Of a stretch of 64,000 bases of DNA, positions 8,566 through 17,121 are shown in pieces. Both the position numbers and the translations under genes were made by a program. The stretch's first letter is position 1. Each line of letters starts with the position of its first letter. The notes under the pieces are model-generated. The model was given only the letters and a program-made list of their open reading frames with translations, made no database searches and was not told the DNA's origin. This DNA is from Bruticola sp004554425 (GTDB lineage: Bacteria > Vulcanimicrobiota > Xenobia > Xenobiales > Xenobiaceae): the NCBI GenBank assembly GCA_958366945.1, contig CATXCY010000009.1:1-64000 (forward strand). Direction: 5' to 3'.

Positions 8566-8850
8566 TTATAAGTAAAACAAGTCACTGTGTGAACCTGTGT
8601 CAACGACTGTCAAAACTAAAATGTCATCCTCTATACGGTAAATCAACAGCCAGTCTGGTTGTATGTGACACTCGCGATGGCCAAACCAGTTTCCCTTAAG
8701 CGCATGATCGCGGTATCTAGGTGGAAGTTGTTCGCCTTTAGCTAACAAATTCACCACTTGTATGAGACTCTCTTTATCATATCCGCGCTTTATCGCACGC
8801 TTGTAAGATTTCTTAAATTTAGTTGTATATTTAATGCTATATTTAGTCAT
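8566..8850 (-). CDS. yafQ: YafQ-family (RelE superfamily) mRNA interferase toxin
   Basis: A ribosome-dependent mRNA interferase of 94 residues. Hallmarks are YKRAIKRGYD, the block RDHALKGNWFGHRECHI with the catalytic-type His residues, PDWLLIY, and the C-terminal DTGSHSDLF containing the last conserved His. All expected active-site positions of YafQ appear present, so it should be functional. The start overlaps the end of the antitoxin gene by 8 bases. Confidence 0.9.
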   Translation of the reverse strand: MTKYSIKYTTKFKKSYKRAIKRGYDKESLIQVVNLLAKGEQLPPRYRDHALKGNWFGHRECHIQPDWLLIYRIEDDILVLTVVDTGSHSDLFYL

Positions 8851-9121
8851 CGTCGTCTAAGGCTCTAAATAACTCGTTAACATCAGTGTAACTCTTCACG
8901 TTTGGATCTCGAGCTATTCTTTCCGCTTCGCGCATAGCTTCTATGGTCTCTTCTTTTGGGTAATCGTACTCAAATGGGACTTTACCCTCACACAGCGCGT
9001 GACGCACCAATATATCGACTGCAGTAGAAAAATCTAAGCCCAATTTTGCAAACAATTCATCTGCTTGATTTTTTAAAGCAGAGTCGATGCTTATATTCAC
9101 ATTTGTAATAGCTGACGACAT
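8843..9121 (-). CDS. dinJ: DinJ/RelB-family antitoxin
   Basis: A protein of about 92 residues. The N-terminal ribbon-helix-helix segment (TNVNISIDSALKNQADELF) and STAVDILVRHAL are typical of RelB/DinJ proteins. The acidic C-terminus (NELFRALDDDD) fits toxin neutralisation. It probably represses its own promoter. ATG 9121 is preferred: AAGGAG lies 10 bases upstream, whereas TTG 9127 would be only 4 bases from it. Confidence 0.88.
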   Translation of the reverse strand: MSSAITNVNISIDSALKNQADELFAKLGLDFSTAVDILVRHALCEGKVPFEYDYPKEETIEAMREAERIARDPNVKSYTDVNELFRALDDDD

Positions 9122-9204
9122 ACGCAATCTACTCCTTTTTATTGGCTTTTGTAATTATATGATAATACATTGTATCATTTGTTTCAAAGGAATGTCTATA
9201 ATAA

Positions 9205-9241
9205 CCAAAAAAAGCCCCCGCTCGGTTAAGAGCGGGGGCTC
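9205..9241 (-). terminator. Intrinsic terminator of the SLH porin gene
   Basis: On the minus strand AGCCCCCGCTC pairs perfectly with GAGCGGGGGCT and is followed by seven T. Confidence 0.93.
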
Positions 9242-9278
9242 TATTCATTCAGCCTAAGCTGTTCTAACTAATGAAAGA

Positions 9279-11810
9279 TTAGAACTTAACTTTGAACTGA
9301 GTGGTAACCTGCCAGCCGTACCAGCTGAAAGGATGGTTGGTGTAACCGTAAGAGGTGTCACCGATGGTCTGAGCGGAGCCATCCTGGCGGAAATTGGCGA
9401 AGGTAGCAGCGTCAACCTTATCCTTGGTATCGTAGTAACGGAAGTCCATATTCCACTGAGTATTGGCACTCAAGTCGCAGTCGAAACCGATGAAAGGAAT
9501 GGTCTGCTGAACGTCAATATTCTTGAAGTCAATGGAATTGACGGAAGCGGCGAACTGGTTGTAAGCACCGGAAGGATCCCAGTGACCGTTCATGTTAACC
9601 ATGTCGCAACCGGCGCGCAAGGTCCACTGATCGTTGGCTTCCCAGCCTAAACCAATGTGGAAGTTGTCATTATTTAGCTTGACGTAGTTCTGGCTTCCAC
9701 CTTGGGCAACAGCCAGGTCGCTGTCACGCTTGAACTCGTTGCGGTTGTAACCGAGGTCGAGTTTCAAACGAGGATTGTCCCACTTGTAGCTGGCGCCAAT
9801 GCCGTACTGGGTCTGCTTACCTTTGTGATCTTCGAGAGCGTTGAGGTTAGCGTCGAAGGAGCTAGCACTCTGAGCACCGTAGACAGCGGGATCAGCGTAA
9901 CCGTAGAAGACGGGATCCATGAAACCAGGGGCGAAGCCGAGGATGTAGTTGGTAGGAGCACCAGCGGTGGCGCCAGGCAACTCACGCACGTCGTATAAGC
10001 TGGACTTCTTCTGGTTCAAGAAGGAAGCTTTGGCCCATACTAAACCGTGACGATCATCGAAGCGCCACTGACCGTTGAAGCGGATACCTTCGCGGTTGTG
10101 AGGATATACTTCGGTGTCATGTAAGGACCACATGTCGGAGTAGTAGTTGGTGTTCATTAAGTTGAAGGCGTTGTAGCGACCGTAATTCTCGAGGCCGTTC
10201 ACGTAGGGGTTCATGTTTACGAAAGGATCGTAGTTAGGATCTACGGATACGTAAGCCAAGCTGAGGTCGAGGTCGCCCTCTAACAAGTTGGCGCCGACTT
10301 CTACGCGGAAGGCGTTGCCTTCGGAGGAGTAATCGGAATCTTTGTTAGCTTTGTACTCGGTGCGAGCGTATTCGCCAGCGGCGTAAATCTCGTTACCGGA
10401 CTCGCCGATATCCCACTTGTAGTTGGCGCTGATGCCATAGCCGAACATGCTCTGAGGACCGAAGGCGCCGTTGCCTAAGTCATCAATGGTGTCCCAGCCG
10501 GGGATGGGGCGCTTGTTGCCGCCTTCGAGGGCAGCACTGTTGTAGTAGCCAGAGGGGTTGACCCACTGTAAGTTGGTAGCACCAACCATAGGGGAACCGT
10601 AGGCTAAATTGGCGTCGTTGATCAAGCCGATGCCTAAGGAGTCGCCATTAGCAGCTTCGTTAGCAGCGCGCATGAAGTTGACTTTTACTTGGCCGCCACC
10701 GAACTCGAAGGCGACGTCGCCACCGATGATGTCGGTGTCATAAGCTTGAACACCACCATAGTAGTCAGTATTGAAGGTGGAGATGCGAGAGCCTAAAACT
10801 TCCCAACGAAGGACGCCAGCTTCGAAAGCGTGGCTGCCGCTTAAGTTGAAACCGAAGCGATCCAAGTAATCGGGACCGAAGGCGGAGAGGTTCTTCTGGC
10901 CGGCGAAGAGGATGTTGTCCATGTTGTCTTCGCTGTAAGCACCCAAGGTGAGCTTAATGCCGGAAGGATTGTGAATTACCCAGAAGTTGTCCAACACCAT
11001 GCGGGTGTAAGGAGCGTTGTTCAAGCTGTTAACGGAGCTGGAACCACCGAACTGGTTGCAGAGGTAAGGAGCGGAGACACCCCAGAGGGAGTCGACCATG
11101 CTGTTACCAGCGGAAGTGTAAGCAGCGAATTCAGCGCCGGCGTCGATATCGTCGGAAACGCGGATGCGCATACCGAGGATACCCTTCATGGTGAAGCCGG
11201 TACCGTTGGTGAGGCCTACGCCATTGCGAAGGTCAGCAACGGGAAGTACGCCACCGTTTTCGGGCTGAAGCTGAGTGCCAGCGACGGTGCCGACAGCAGC
11301 GTTGTAATCGAAACCACCGATACCACCGGCGTTGGTGTCCTGGATACCGTCAGCATCGTTGTGGAAAGACTGAGCGGTAACGCGGGCTTCCAAGGATCCG
11401 TAGAAAGTGATTCTCTCGAGCTCAGAGACGCGGAGGTCGAGTTTGTCAACCTTGTCTTCCAAGGTGCCGACACGGGCGCCGAGGGCGTCTAATTCGCTGC
11501 GGAGAGCGTCCACCAATTTCTGGAGCTCAGCGAGCTCGGCCTTGGTGGCGAAAGTGGCGTGCTCCTGCTCCATTTGACCGAGCAGACGAGCAACCATCAT
11601 AGCAACTTCCCAACGAGTGGCATTTCTGTCACCCTTGAAGGTGCCATCGGGATAACCTTCAACAATACCTTTAGCAGCCAAAGTGGCTACGGCATCACGA
11701 GCCCAATGATTCTCGGGAACATCCGGGAATAAAGGAGCAGCGAATGCAGGGGCGGCTAGACCGAGTGTAAATACTGCGGCAGCAACCGTAGTTTTCATGC
11801 GTAAATTCAT
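9279..11810 (-). CDS. SLH-domain outer-membrane porin
   Basis: 843 residues. A signal peptide (TTVAAAVFTLGLAAPAFA) precedes one S-layer homology domain at about 27-78 (FPDVPENHWARDAV, GYPDGTFKGDRNATRWE). A coiled coil follows at about 90-135 (LDALGARVGTLEDKVDKLD). A long beta-barrel-like region rich in alternating aromatic residues ends in Phe (TTQFKVKF), as outer-membrane proteins do. In known SLH porins the SLH domain binds peptidoglycan-linked polymer and tethers the trimeric channel. Codons are strongly C-ending for Asn, Phe, Tyr and Asp, unlike many neighbours, which suggests very high expression. AAGGAG lies 8 bases before the ATG. Confidence 0.93.
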   Translation of the reverse strand: MNLRMKTTVAAAVFTLGLAAPAFAAPLFPDVPENHWARDAVATLAAKGIVEGYPDGTFKGDRNATRWEVAMMVARLLGQMEQEHATFATKAELAELQKLVDALRSELDALGARVGTLEDKVDKLDLRVSELERITFYGSLEARVTAQSFHNDADGIQDTNAGGIGGFDYNAAVGTVAGTQLQPENGGVLPVADLRNGVGLTNGTGFTMKGILGMRIRVSDDIDAGAEFAAYTSAGNSMVDSLWGVSAPYLCNQFGGSSSVNSLNNAPYTRMVLDNFWVIHNPSGIKLTLGAYSEDNMDNILFAGQKNLSAFGPDYLDRFGFNLSGSHAFEAGVLRWEVLGSRISTFNTDYYGGVQAYDTDIIGGDVAFEFGGGQVKVNFMRAANEAANGDSLGIGLINDANLAYGSPMVGATNLQWVNPSGYYNSAALEGGNKRPIPGWDTIDDLGNGAFGPQSMFGYGISANYKWDIGESGNEIYAAGEYARTEYKANKDSDYSSEGNAFRVEVGANLLEGDLDLSLAYVSVDPNYDPFVNMNPYVNGLENYGRYNAFNLMNTNYYSDMWSLHDTEVYPHNREGIRFNGQWRFDDRHGLVWAKASFLNQKKSSLYDVRELPGATAGAPTNYILGFAPGFMDPVFYGYADPAVYGAQSASSFDANLNALEDHKGKQTQYGIGASYKWDNPRLKLDLGYNRNEFKRDSDLAVAQGGSQNYVKLNNDNFHIGLGWEANDQWTLRAGCDMVNMNGHWDPSGAYNQFAASVNSIDFKNIDVQQTIPFIGFDCDLSANTQWNMDFRYYDTKDKVDAATFANFRQDGSAQTIGDTSYGYTNHPFSWYGWQVTTQFKVKF

Positions 11811-12145
11811 TGCATGATCTCCTTATATTTTTTATATATATTAGTGATGGTAAAAACTCCGGAGTTATAATACTTAATCCCTGCCAGCCCGCGGCTCTAA
11901 AATGAGCTGTTCAAAGTTTCCTCAAGCTAGCTTACCGCTAACTTACAGAGAGCGCGTACCGTTACCGGAGCGGTGTCAACTTCGGCAAAAGATCTTTTCT
12001 CCTGCCAAAGGTAGTGAATGACAGATAAAAATCCGTGAAAAAAACTTGCGTTCTTATCTATTAACGGCGCCTAACTTCTTCTCTTATTTTTGTTCCCCTT
12101 CAAAATTGAAGTTTTTTCTCCAAAAAATATTGGCTATTTTTAAGC
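11811..12145. other. 335-bp non-coding region upstream of the porin
   Basis: This holds the porin leader, transcribed on the minus strand, and the region after the RNase Z-like gene. I see no ORF with a ribosome-binding site. The only distinct element is the 12-bp palindrome at 11855-11866. No confident promoter or terminator could be assigned by eye. Confidence 0.5.
11855..11866. promoter_or_regulatory. Perfect palindrome AACTCCGGAGTT before the porin
   Basis: A 12-bp perfect palindrome about 45 bases upstream of the porin start, next to a TATAAT-like stretch. It could be an operator or part of a leader hairpin. Confidence 0.35.
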
Positions 12146-13015
12146 TCAGCCCGCTAAGACAGTATTATCTGCTTGCAAAGTGCGCTTAGCCTTCCACTCT
12201 TTGGAAGCTTTGGCTTTCAATTCAAAAACTTCCAAATCGTCGGGTACAAAAAGGTTGCCGTTGAAGTAGGGGCCGCCTTCCTCAATATATAAGCTCTTTC
12301 TTTGCTTTATGTTTCTATCTTCAGTGTGATAAATAATTAGATTTTTTACCTGAAGATTTTCCGCCAGCTGGCAAGCCTCTTTCATAGTAGAGTGGTGCTT
12401 CTGATGAGGCTTAAAAATATCAGCTTGGCTATCTAAGCAAAAAGCTTCATGTAAAAGCCACTTGCTACCTTGAGCGTACTTTCTGGTGCTTTCGTTGAAA
12501 GGCTCGTCGCCACAGCAAGTTAATTTTTCACCGTTACCAAGATCCATAGTAAAACCGAATTGCTTGGCTTTAGTAGACAAAATGTCGAAAAATACGGTTT
12601 GGCAACCTAAAATATCAATGGTTTGCCCGTCTTTTACTTCCACTAAATGGAGGCGTGTATCTATATATTTTGTCTCTTTGGGCGTAAAAAGTTGCTCAGC
12701 CAAAGTGTGCAAACATTTTATTACTTCATCGTGTCCATAAATAGTTGCTTCGCCTTCATATTGGTCGCGAGCCATGCCCTGGCAAATAAAGCGAATCATC
12801 CAGACAATGCCCAAAATATGATCGACATGTTTGTGAGTTACAAAGATGGTGCGCAGATCTTGCCATTTTAAGCCCGCTTGTTTCAATTGGCGAAAAAGGC
12901 CATTGCCTCCGCCGCCGTCGACTAAAAAGCTGCCTTGCGCGTTGCTAAGTACAAAACAAGTATTATAACATTCGGTTACGCTGGCATTGCCAGTACCTAG
13001 AATAGTAAGTTTCAT
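12146..13015 (-). CDS. RNase Z-like metallo-beta-lactamase-fold hydrolase
   Basis: 289 residues. The opening LTILGTGNA, the metal motif THKHVDH (His61, His63, Asp65, His66), a DGGGG strand and a later CCGDEP Asp match the RNase Z/ElaC-like branch of metallo-beta-lactamase hydrolases. HHSTMKEACQLAE carries a further His, and LIIYHTED resembles the last metal ligand. It may process tRNA 3' ends or hydrolyse another phosphodiester. It starts 24 bases downstream of prfB on the same strand, so it is likely co-transcribed. Confidence 0.8.
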   Translation of the reverse strand: MKLTILGTGNASVTECYNTCFVLSNAQGSFLVDGGGGNGLFRQLKQAGLKWQDLRTIFVTHKHVDHILGIVWMIRFICQGMARDQYEGEATIYGHDEVIKCLHTLAEQLFTPKETKYIDTRLHLVEVKDGQTIDILGCQTVFFDILSTKAKQFGFTMDLGNGEKLTCCGDEPFNESTRKYAQGSKWLLHEAFCLDSQADIFKPHQKHHSTMKEACQLAENLQVKNLIIYHTEDRNIKQRKSLYIEEGGPYFNGNLFVPDDLEVFELKAKASKEWKAKRTLQADNTVLAG

Positions 13016-13039
13016 AAATATTTTTCCTAAGTAGTATAA

Positions 13040-14168
13040 CTAGACGGCGTCACTTGCTTGAGGTTCGCGGCCTAAACGGGCTCTAGCTTGTAACCAACTG
13101 CGCATGAAGCCATTAAGATCGCCTCCCAGCACTGCACTTACGTTGGCATTTTCAAAACCAGTGCGTCTATCTTTTACCATAGTGTAAGGTTGCATTACGT
13201 AGTTGCGGATCTGGTTGGCCCAGGCCGCTTCGCGATTTTCGCCTTTTACGTTGTCTAAAGTATCTTGGCGTTGCTCGCGTTTAAGCTCTAAAAGCTTAGC
13301 TTTAAGCATACGCAAAGCCGTTTCTTTGTTGGAATGCTGGGAACGCTCGTTTTGACAAGCAGCCACAGTACCAGTGGGAATGTGAGTAATACGCACCGCC
13401 GATTCGGTTTTGTTGACGTGCTGTCCGCCAGCACCTTGAGAGCGATAAGTATCTATTTTTAAGTCTTCAGGGCGCAATTCAATATTGAGCTCTTCGGCTA
13501 ATTCTGGCACTACTTCTACTTTTGCAAAAGAAGTATGGCGGCGGTGAGCGGCGTCGTAAGGAGAAATGCGCACTAAACGGTGGACGCCGTGCTCGGAACT
13601 GAGCATACCGAAGGGGTAGAAGCCTTCGATAATCAAGCTAGCCGAATGGATACCGTCTTCTTCAGCTGGTGAATACTCTACTAAGCTTACTTTATAACCT
13701 TCATTTTCGGCCCAGCGCATATACATACGCAAGAGCATTTCTGTCCAATCTTGGGCGTCTACTCCGCCAGCTCCGGCATGAAGAGTAACAATAGCGGCAG
13801 CCTTATCGTAAGGGCCGTTCAACAAAGAAATAGTTTCGGCCCGCTCCAGGCGGTGAGTCAGTTCATCATAATAGCGCTGGGCTTCGTCTATTTCCTCTTG
13901 ATTCTCGGGAGTGCCTAACTCGGCAGCCACTTCAGCTTCTTCCAGCGCAGAATTTAATTCATGCCACTGCTGAAAAATAGTTTTATATTGGGCCAGCTCT
14001 TGGGTGAGGCGTTGGACAGCCTCGTTATCTTCCCATACTTGGCCAGAGCCAAATTGGGCTTCAATTTCTTGAATTTTGCGTTCTATAGTATCTAGGTCAA
14101 AGATAGTCGCGCATGCGTTCGACGCGGGCGCGGGCTTCGCTTAAAGGCTCGGCAAATTGGGAGAGCAT
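13040..14168 (-). CDS. prfB: Peptide chain release factor 2 (programmed +1 frameshift)
   Basis: RF2 terminates translation at UGA and UAA. The frame from 13930 downward is only its larger part. Upstream, ATG 14168 opens 23 codons ending in CTT TGA C, the classic autoregulatory frameshift site; shifting +1 at CTT joins the frames into about 375 residues. The peptidyl-hydrolysis motif GAGGQHVNKTESAVR is present. The stop-codon-recognition tripeptide is Ser-Pro-Tyr (13556-13564) instead of the usual Ser-Pro-Phe. A minus-strand AAAGGA precedes the start. It lies downstream of secA, a common order, but a terminator separates them. Confidence 0.95.
14096..14102 (-). promoter_or_regulatory. prfB +1 frameshift site CTTTGAC
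   Basis: The minus strand reads CGCGACTATCTTTGAC. The slip codon CTT, the in-frame TGA and the following C match the conserved RF2 site. The internal Shine-Dalgarno-like AGGGGG that normally sits a few bases upstream is absent. Confidence 0.92.
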
Positions 14169-14202
14169 AACGAAGTGTTTTCCTTTCCAAAAATAAGTTG
14201 CG

Positions 14203-14252
14203 AAAAAGATTGGGCCCGCGCCTAAGCTGAAAAGTTAAGGCAAACGGGCCCA
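14203..14252 (-). terminator. Intrinsic terminator of secA
   Basis: On the minus strand TGGGCCCG pairs perfectly with CGGGCCCA, with further pairing inside, followed by ATCTTTTTC. Confidence 0.75.
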
Positions 14253-14272
14253 TCATTAAATGGCGCTAAATG

Positions 14273-16876
14273 CTAGCGCTCTTCGGGATAGTGGCACTTT
14301 TTCCACTTTTTGCCACTGCCGCACCAGCAAGGATCGTTACGACCCAATTTGGCTCCAGTGCGCTTAATGGGCTCGACGGGCATTTCGTTGTCACGGTTGG
14401 TAGACGTGGCGTGCATAGTCTCTTTTTGCTCAAGGTGCTCTTCAATTTGTTCGGTAGCTTGTACTTCGACGCGGAAGAGATAGTGCAAGGTATCGTCGCG
14501 CAAACGGCGTTTCAAACCATCGAACTCTTCGGCAGCTTCGCGAATAAATTCAACCTGAGGATCCTTCTGACCATAACCGCGTAAGTGGATACCTTCGCGC
14601 AATAATTCGATATTGCTCAAGTGCTCAATCCACTTTTCGTCAGTGACGCGCAATAAAGTGAAACGCTCCAAATCGGACATGAGCTGATCACCCAAAATTT
14701 CGATTTTTTTGTCGTAAACTTCGCGTAACCAACCAACTACAGTTTCTTTAATTTCAGCAGGTAATTTGCCGCCTAAATCGGCCTTGCTTACGCCTTCAGG
14801 CAAAACTAACTGATCGTGCAAAGCTACCATTAAGCCATCGAAGTCCCAAGTTTCGGGCGGGGCTTGTTCGTGCATATGCATATCGACCAAATCGCTAACT
14901 GCATCTTCAATGAAGCTATAAATAGTTTCGCGCAAGTCTTTGCCTTCCAAGATCTTGTCGCGGTCGGCATAGATAACGCGGCGCTGCTCGTTCATGGTAT
15001 CGTCGTACTTGAGAACGTTTTTACGAATCTCGAAGTGGTGACTTTCTACCTTCATTTGGGCATTTTCGATACCACGAGAAATTAAAGGATTCTCGATGAC
15101 TTCATCTTCTAAGCCTAAAGTATCCATTAAGCTGCGGATTCTATCGCTAGCAAAGAGGCGCATAAGTTCGTCGTCTAAAGCTACGTAGAAGCGTGAAGCA
15201 CCAGGATCGCCCTGACGTCCAGCACGACCGCGCAACTGGTTGTCGATACGACGCGACTCGTGACGCTCAGTACCTAAAATATAGAGTCCGCCAGCTTCAC
15301 GTACTTTCTTTTCTTCTTCGGGATCGGCAGGATCGCCGCCCAATTTAATGTCAACGCCTCGACCGGCCATATTAGTGGCGATAGTTACAGCGCCTAAACG
15401 TCCGGCTTGAGCAATAATGTGAGCTTCTTTTTCGTGGTATTTGGCGTTGAGCACGTTGTGCTTAATGCCCATTTTGGTAAGAAGCTGGCTGAGCTCTTCC
15501 GATTTTTCAATAGAGCGAGTACCTACCAAAATAGGCTGACCCTTGGCGTGGCGTTCGGCGATATCGGCACAAACAGCCTTAAATTTGTACTTCTCGTTTT
15601 TGTAAACTTGGTCATGCAAATCGATACGGGCTACTTTTACGTTGGTAGGAATTACTACTACGTCCAAATCATAAATTTCGCGGAATTCGCGCTCTTCGGT
15701 TAAAGCTGTACCAGTCATACCGGCTAACTTGTGGTAGAGCTTGAAGTAATTCTGGAAAGTAATCGTGGCCAAAGTTTGGTCTTCTTGGCGGACTTTGACG
15801 CCCTCTTTGGCTTCGATAGCTTGGTGCAAACCGTCGGAATAGCGGCGTCCGAACATGAGGCGGCCGGTAAATTCGTCGACGATAACGATTTCACCATTTT
15901 TAACGACATATTCAATATCGTTGCGGTAGCATTCTTTGGCGCGTAAAGCGTTGTCAATAAAATGGGCCGTCTCCATATTGTCGGGATCGAAAAGGTTGCG
16001 CAAGCCTAAAAGTTGCTCAACTTTGGCTACACCTTCTTCAGTTAAAGGAGCGGTCTTTGATTTCTCTTCCACAGTATAGTGGACGTCTTTTTTCAACTCG
16101 CGGGCTACTTGAGCGTAGCGGCCGTACATATTGGTAGAGCCGGTACCGCGACCGGAAATAATCAACGGGGTGCGGGCTTCGTCGATCAAAATAGAGTCGA
16201 CTTCGTCAACAATGGCAAAGTTGAGTTCACGTTGCACGCGCTGGTCTAAGTCCATAACCATATTGTCGCGCAAATAATCGAAACCGTATTCGTTATTGGT
16301 ACCGTAAGTAATGTCGGCTTCGTAAGCTTGGCGGCGAGGCACGGGACGCAAGTGGTTGTTGCTATCATCGCCAGTTTCAACTTCGGGATCGTATAAGTAG
16401 GCGGTGTCGTGATTGATAATACCTACGGACAAGCCCAAGAAATGGTAAATAGGGGCCATCCAGCGGCCGTCGCGTTTGGCTAAGTAGTCGTTGACGGTGA
16501 CAACGTGGACGCCGCGTCCAGTTAAAGCGTTAAGGTAAACGGGGCTGGTAGCTACCAATGTTTTACCTTCACCGGTTTTCATTTCGGCGATACGTCCTTG
16601 ATGGAGTACGATGCCGCCGATCATTTGCACATCGTAATGGCGCAAACCCAAAGTGCGTTTGGAAGCCTCGCGCACAGCCGCAAAAGCTTCAGGCAAGATA
16701 TCATCTAAAGTTTCTTTGCCTTTTAAGCGCTGACGGAAACTATCTGTAAGAGCGCGCAGCTCTTCGTCAGAACGACTCTTCATACTCTCTTCAAAGTCGT
16801 TGATCTTCTTGACGACCTTGCGGATCTTTCTAATTTCCCGCTCGTTGGGGTCGAAAAGCCATTCAATGAATCCCAT
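14273..16876 (-). CDS. secA: Protein translocase subunit SecA
   Basis: The ATPase motor that drives preproteins through SecYEG at the inner membrane. It has about 867 residues. It shows the Walker A block MKTGEGKTLVA, the DEAD-type motif VDEVDSILIDEARTP, the motif-rich second helicase domain (GTERHESRRIDNQLRGRAGR), and the C-terminal zinc-binding tail (GRNDPCWCGSGKKWKKCH) that contacts SecB or ribosomes. ATG 16876 (MGFIEWLF) is chosen because the family starts there and GGAG lies 9 bases upstream. The in-frame extension to 17011 has no support. Confidence 0.97.
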   Translation of the reverse strand: MGFIEWLFDPNEREIRKIRKVVKKINDFEESMKSRSDEELRALTDSFRQRLKGKETLDDILPEAFAAVREASKRTLGLRHYDVQMIGGIVLHQGRIAEMKTGEGKTLVATSPVYLNALTGRGVHVVTVNDYLAKRDGRWMAPIYHFLGLSVGIINHDTAYLYDPEVETGDDSNNHLRPVPRRQAYEADITYGTNNEYGFDYLRDNMVMDLDQRVQRELNFAIVDEVDSILIDEARTPLIISGRGTGSTNMYGRYAQVARELKKDVHYTVEEKSKTAPLTEEGVAKVEQLLGLRNLFDPDNMETAHFIDNALRAKECYRNDIEYVVKNGEIVIVDEFTGRLMFGRRYSDGLHQAIEAKEGVKVRQEDQTLATITFQNYFKLYHKLAGMTGTALTEEREFREIYDLDVVVIPTNVKVARIDLHDQVYKNEKYKFKAVCADIAERHAKGQPILVGTRSIEKSEELSQLLTKMGIKHNVLNAKYHEKEAHIIAQAGRLGAVTIATNMAGRGVDIKLGGDPADPEEEKKVREAGGLYILGTERHESRRIDNQLRGRAGRQGDPGASRFYVALDDELMRLFASDRIRSLMDTLGLEDEVIENPLISRGIENAQMKVESHHFEIRKNVLKYDDTMNEQRRVIYADRDKILEGKDLRETIYSFIEDAVSDLVDMHMHEQAPPETWDFDGLMVALHDQLVLPEGVSKADLGGKLPAEIKETVVGWLREVYDKKIEILGDQLMSDLERFTLLRVTDEKWIEHLSNIELLREGIHLRGYGQKDPQVEFIREAAEEFDGLKRRLRDDTLHYLFRVEVQATEQIEEHLEQKETMHATSTNRDNEMPVEPIKRTGAKLGRNDPCWCGSGKKWKKCHYPEER

Positions 16877-17121
16877 GTTATCGCACTCCGATATTTGTAA
16901 ACAAACTAAATCAAATTTTCTTGTAAAAAATTGAACAAACTGTCTTTCGCAGGCTGTTTTGTGGGGAAAACGGACGAGCGCAAGGCGGCGGATGAGAAAG
17001 CGCGTTCCCAAAAGTTGCCCAACGACAGCCTAGGTGGTTTCTATTATGAACGCTTGCTTCCTTCGCTTTTCCTATTTGTTTTCTGTCTGCCTTGCATATG
17101 CGTTGTGTTTGCACTCAATAT
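16877..17121 (-). other. 245-bp leader region of secA
   Basis: The region upstream of secA on the minus strand. It contains a 67-codon ORF (17114-16911) that is basic, without a signal peptide or ribosome-binding site. I do not call it a SecM-type arrest peptide. No strong hairpin or promoter was seen. Confidence 0.4.

Noticed and set aside
10971..11492. 173-codon plus-strand ORF opposite the SLH porin
   Set aside because: Antisense shadow of a strongly codon-biased gene; no start signals.
13040..13930. prfB starting at the internal codon 13930, or prfB as a pseudogene with a premature TGA
   Set aside because: The upstream 23-codon frame ending in CTTTGAC is the known programmed frameshift, so the gene is intact.
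14273..17011. SecA with a 45-residue N-terminal extension
   Set aside because: The family starts at MGFIEWLF, which has its own ribosome-binding site at 16876.
16911..17114. 67-codon ORF upstream of secA as a SecM-like arrest peptide
   Set aside because: No signal peptide, no ribosome-binding site and no arrest-like motif.
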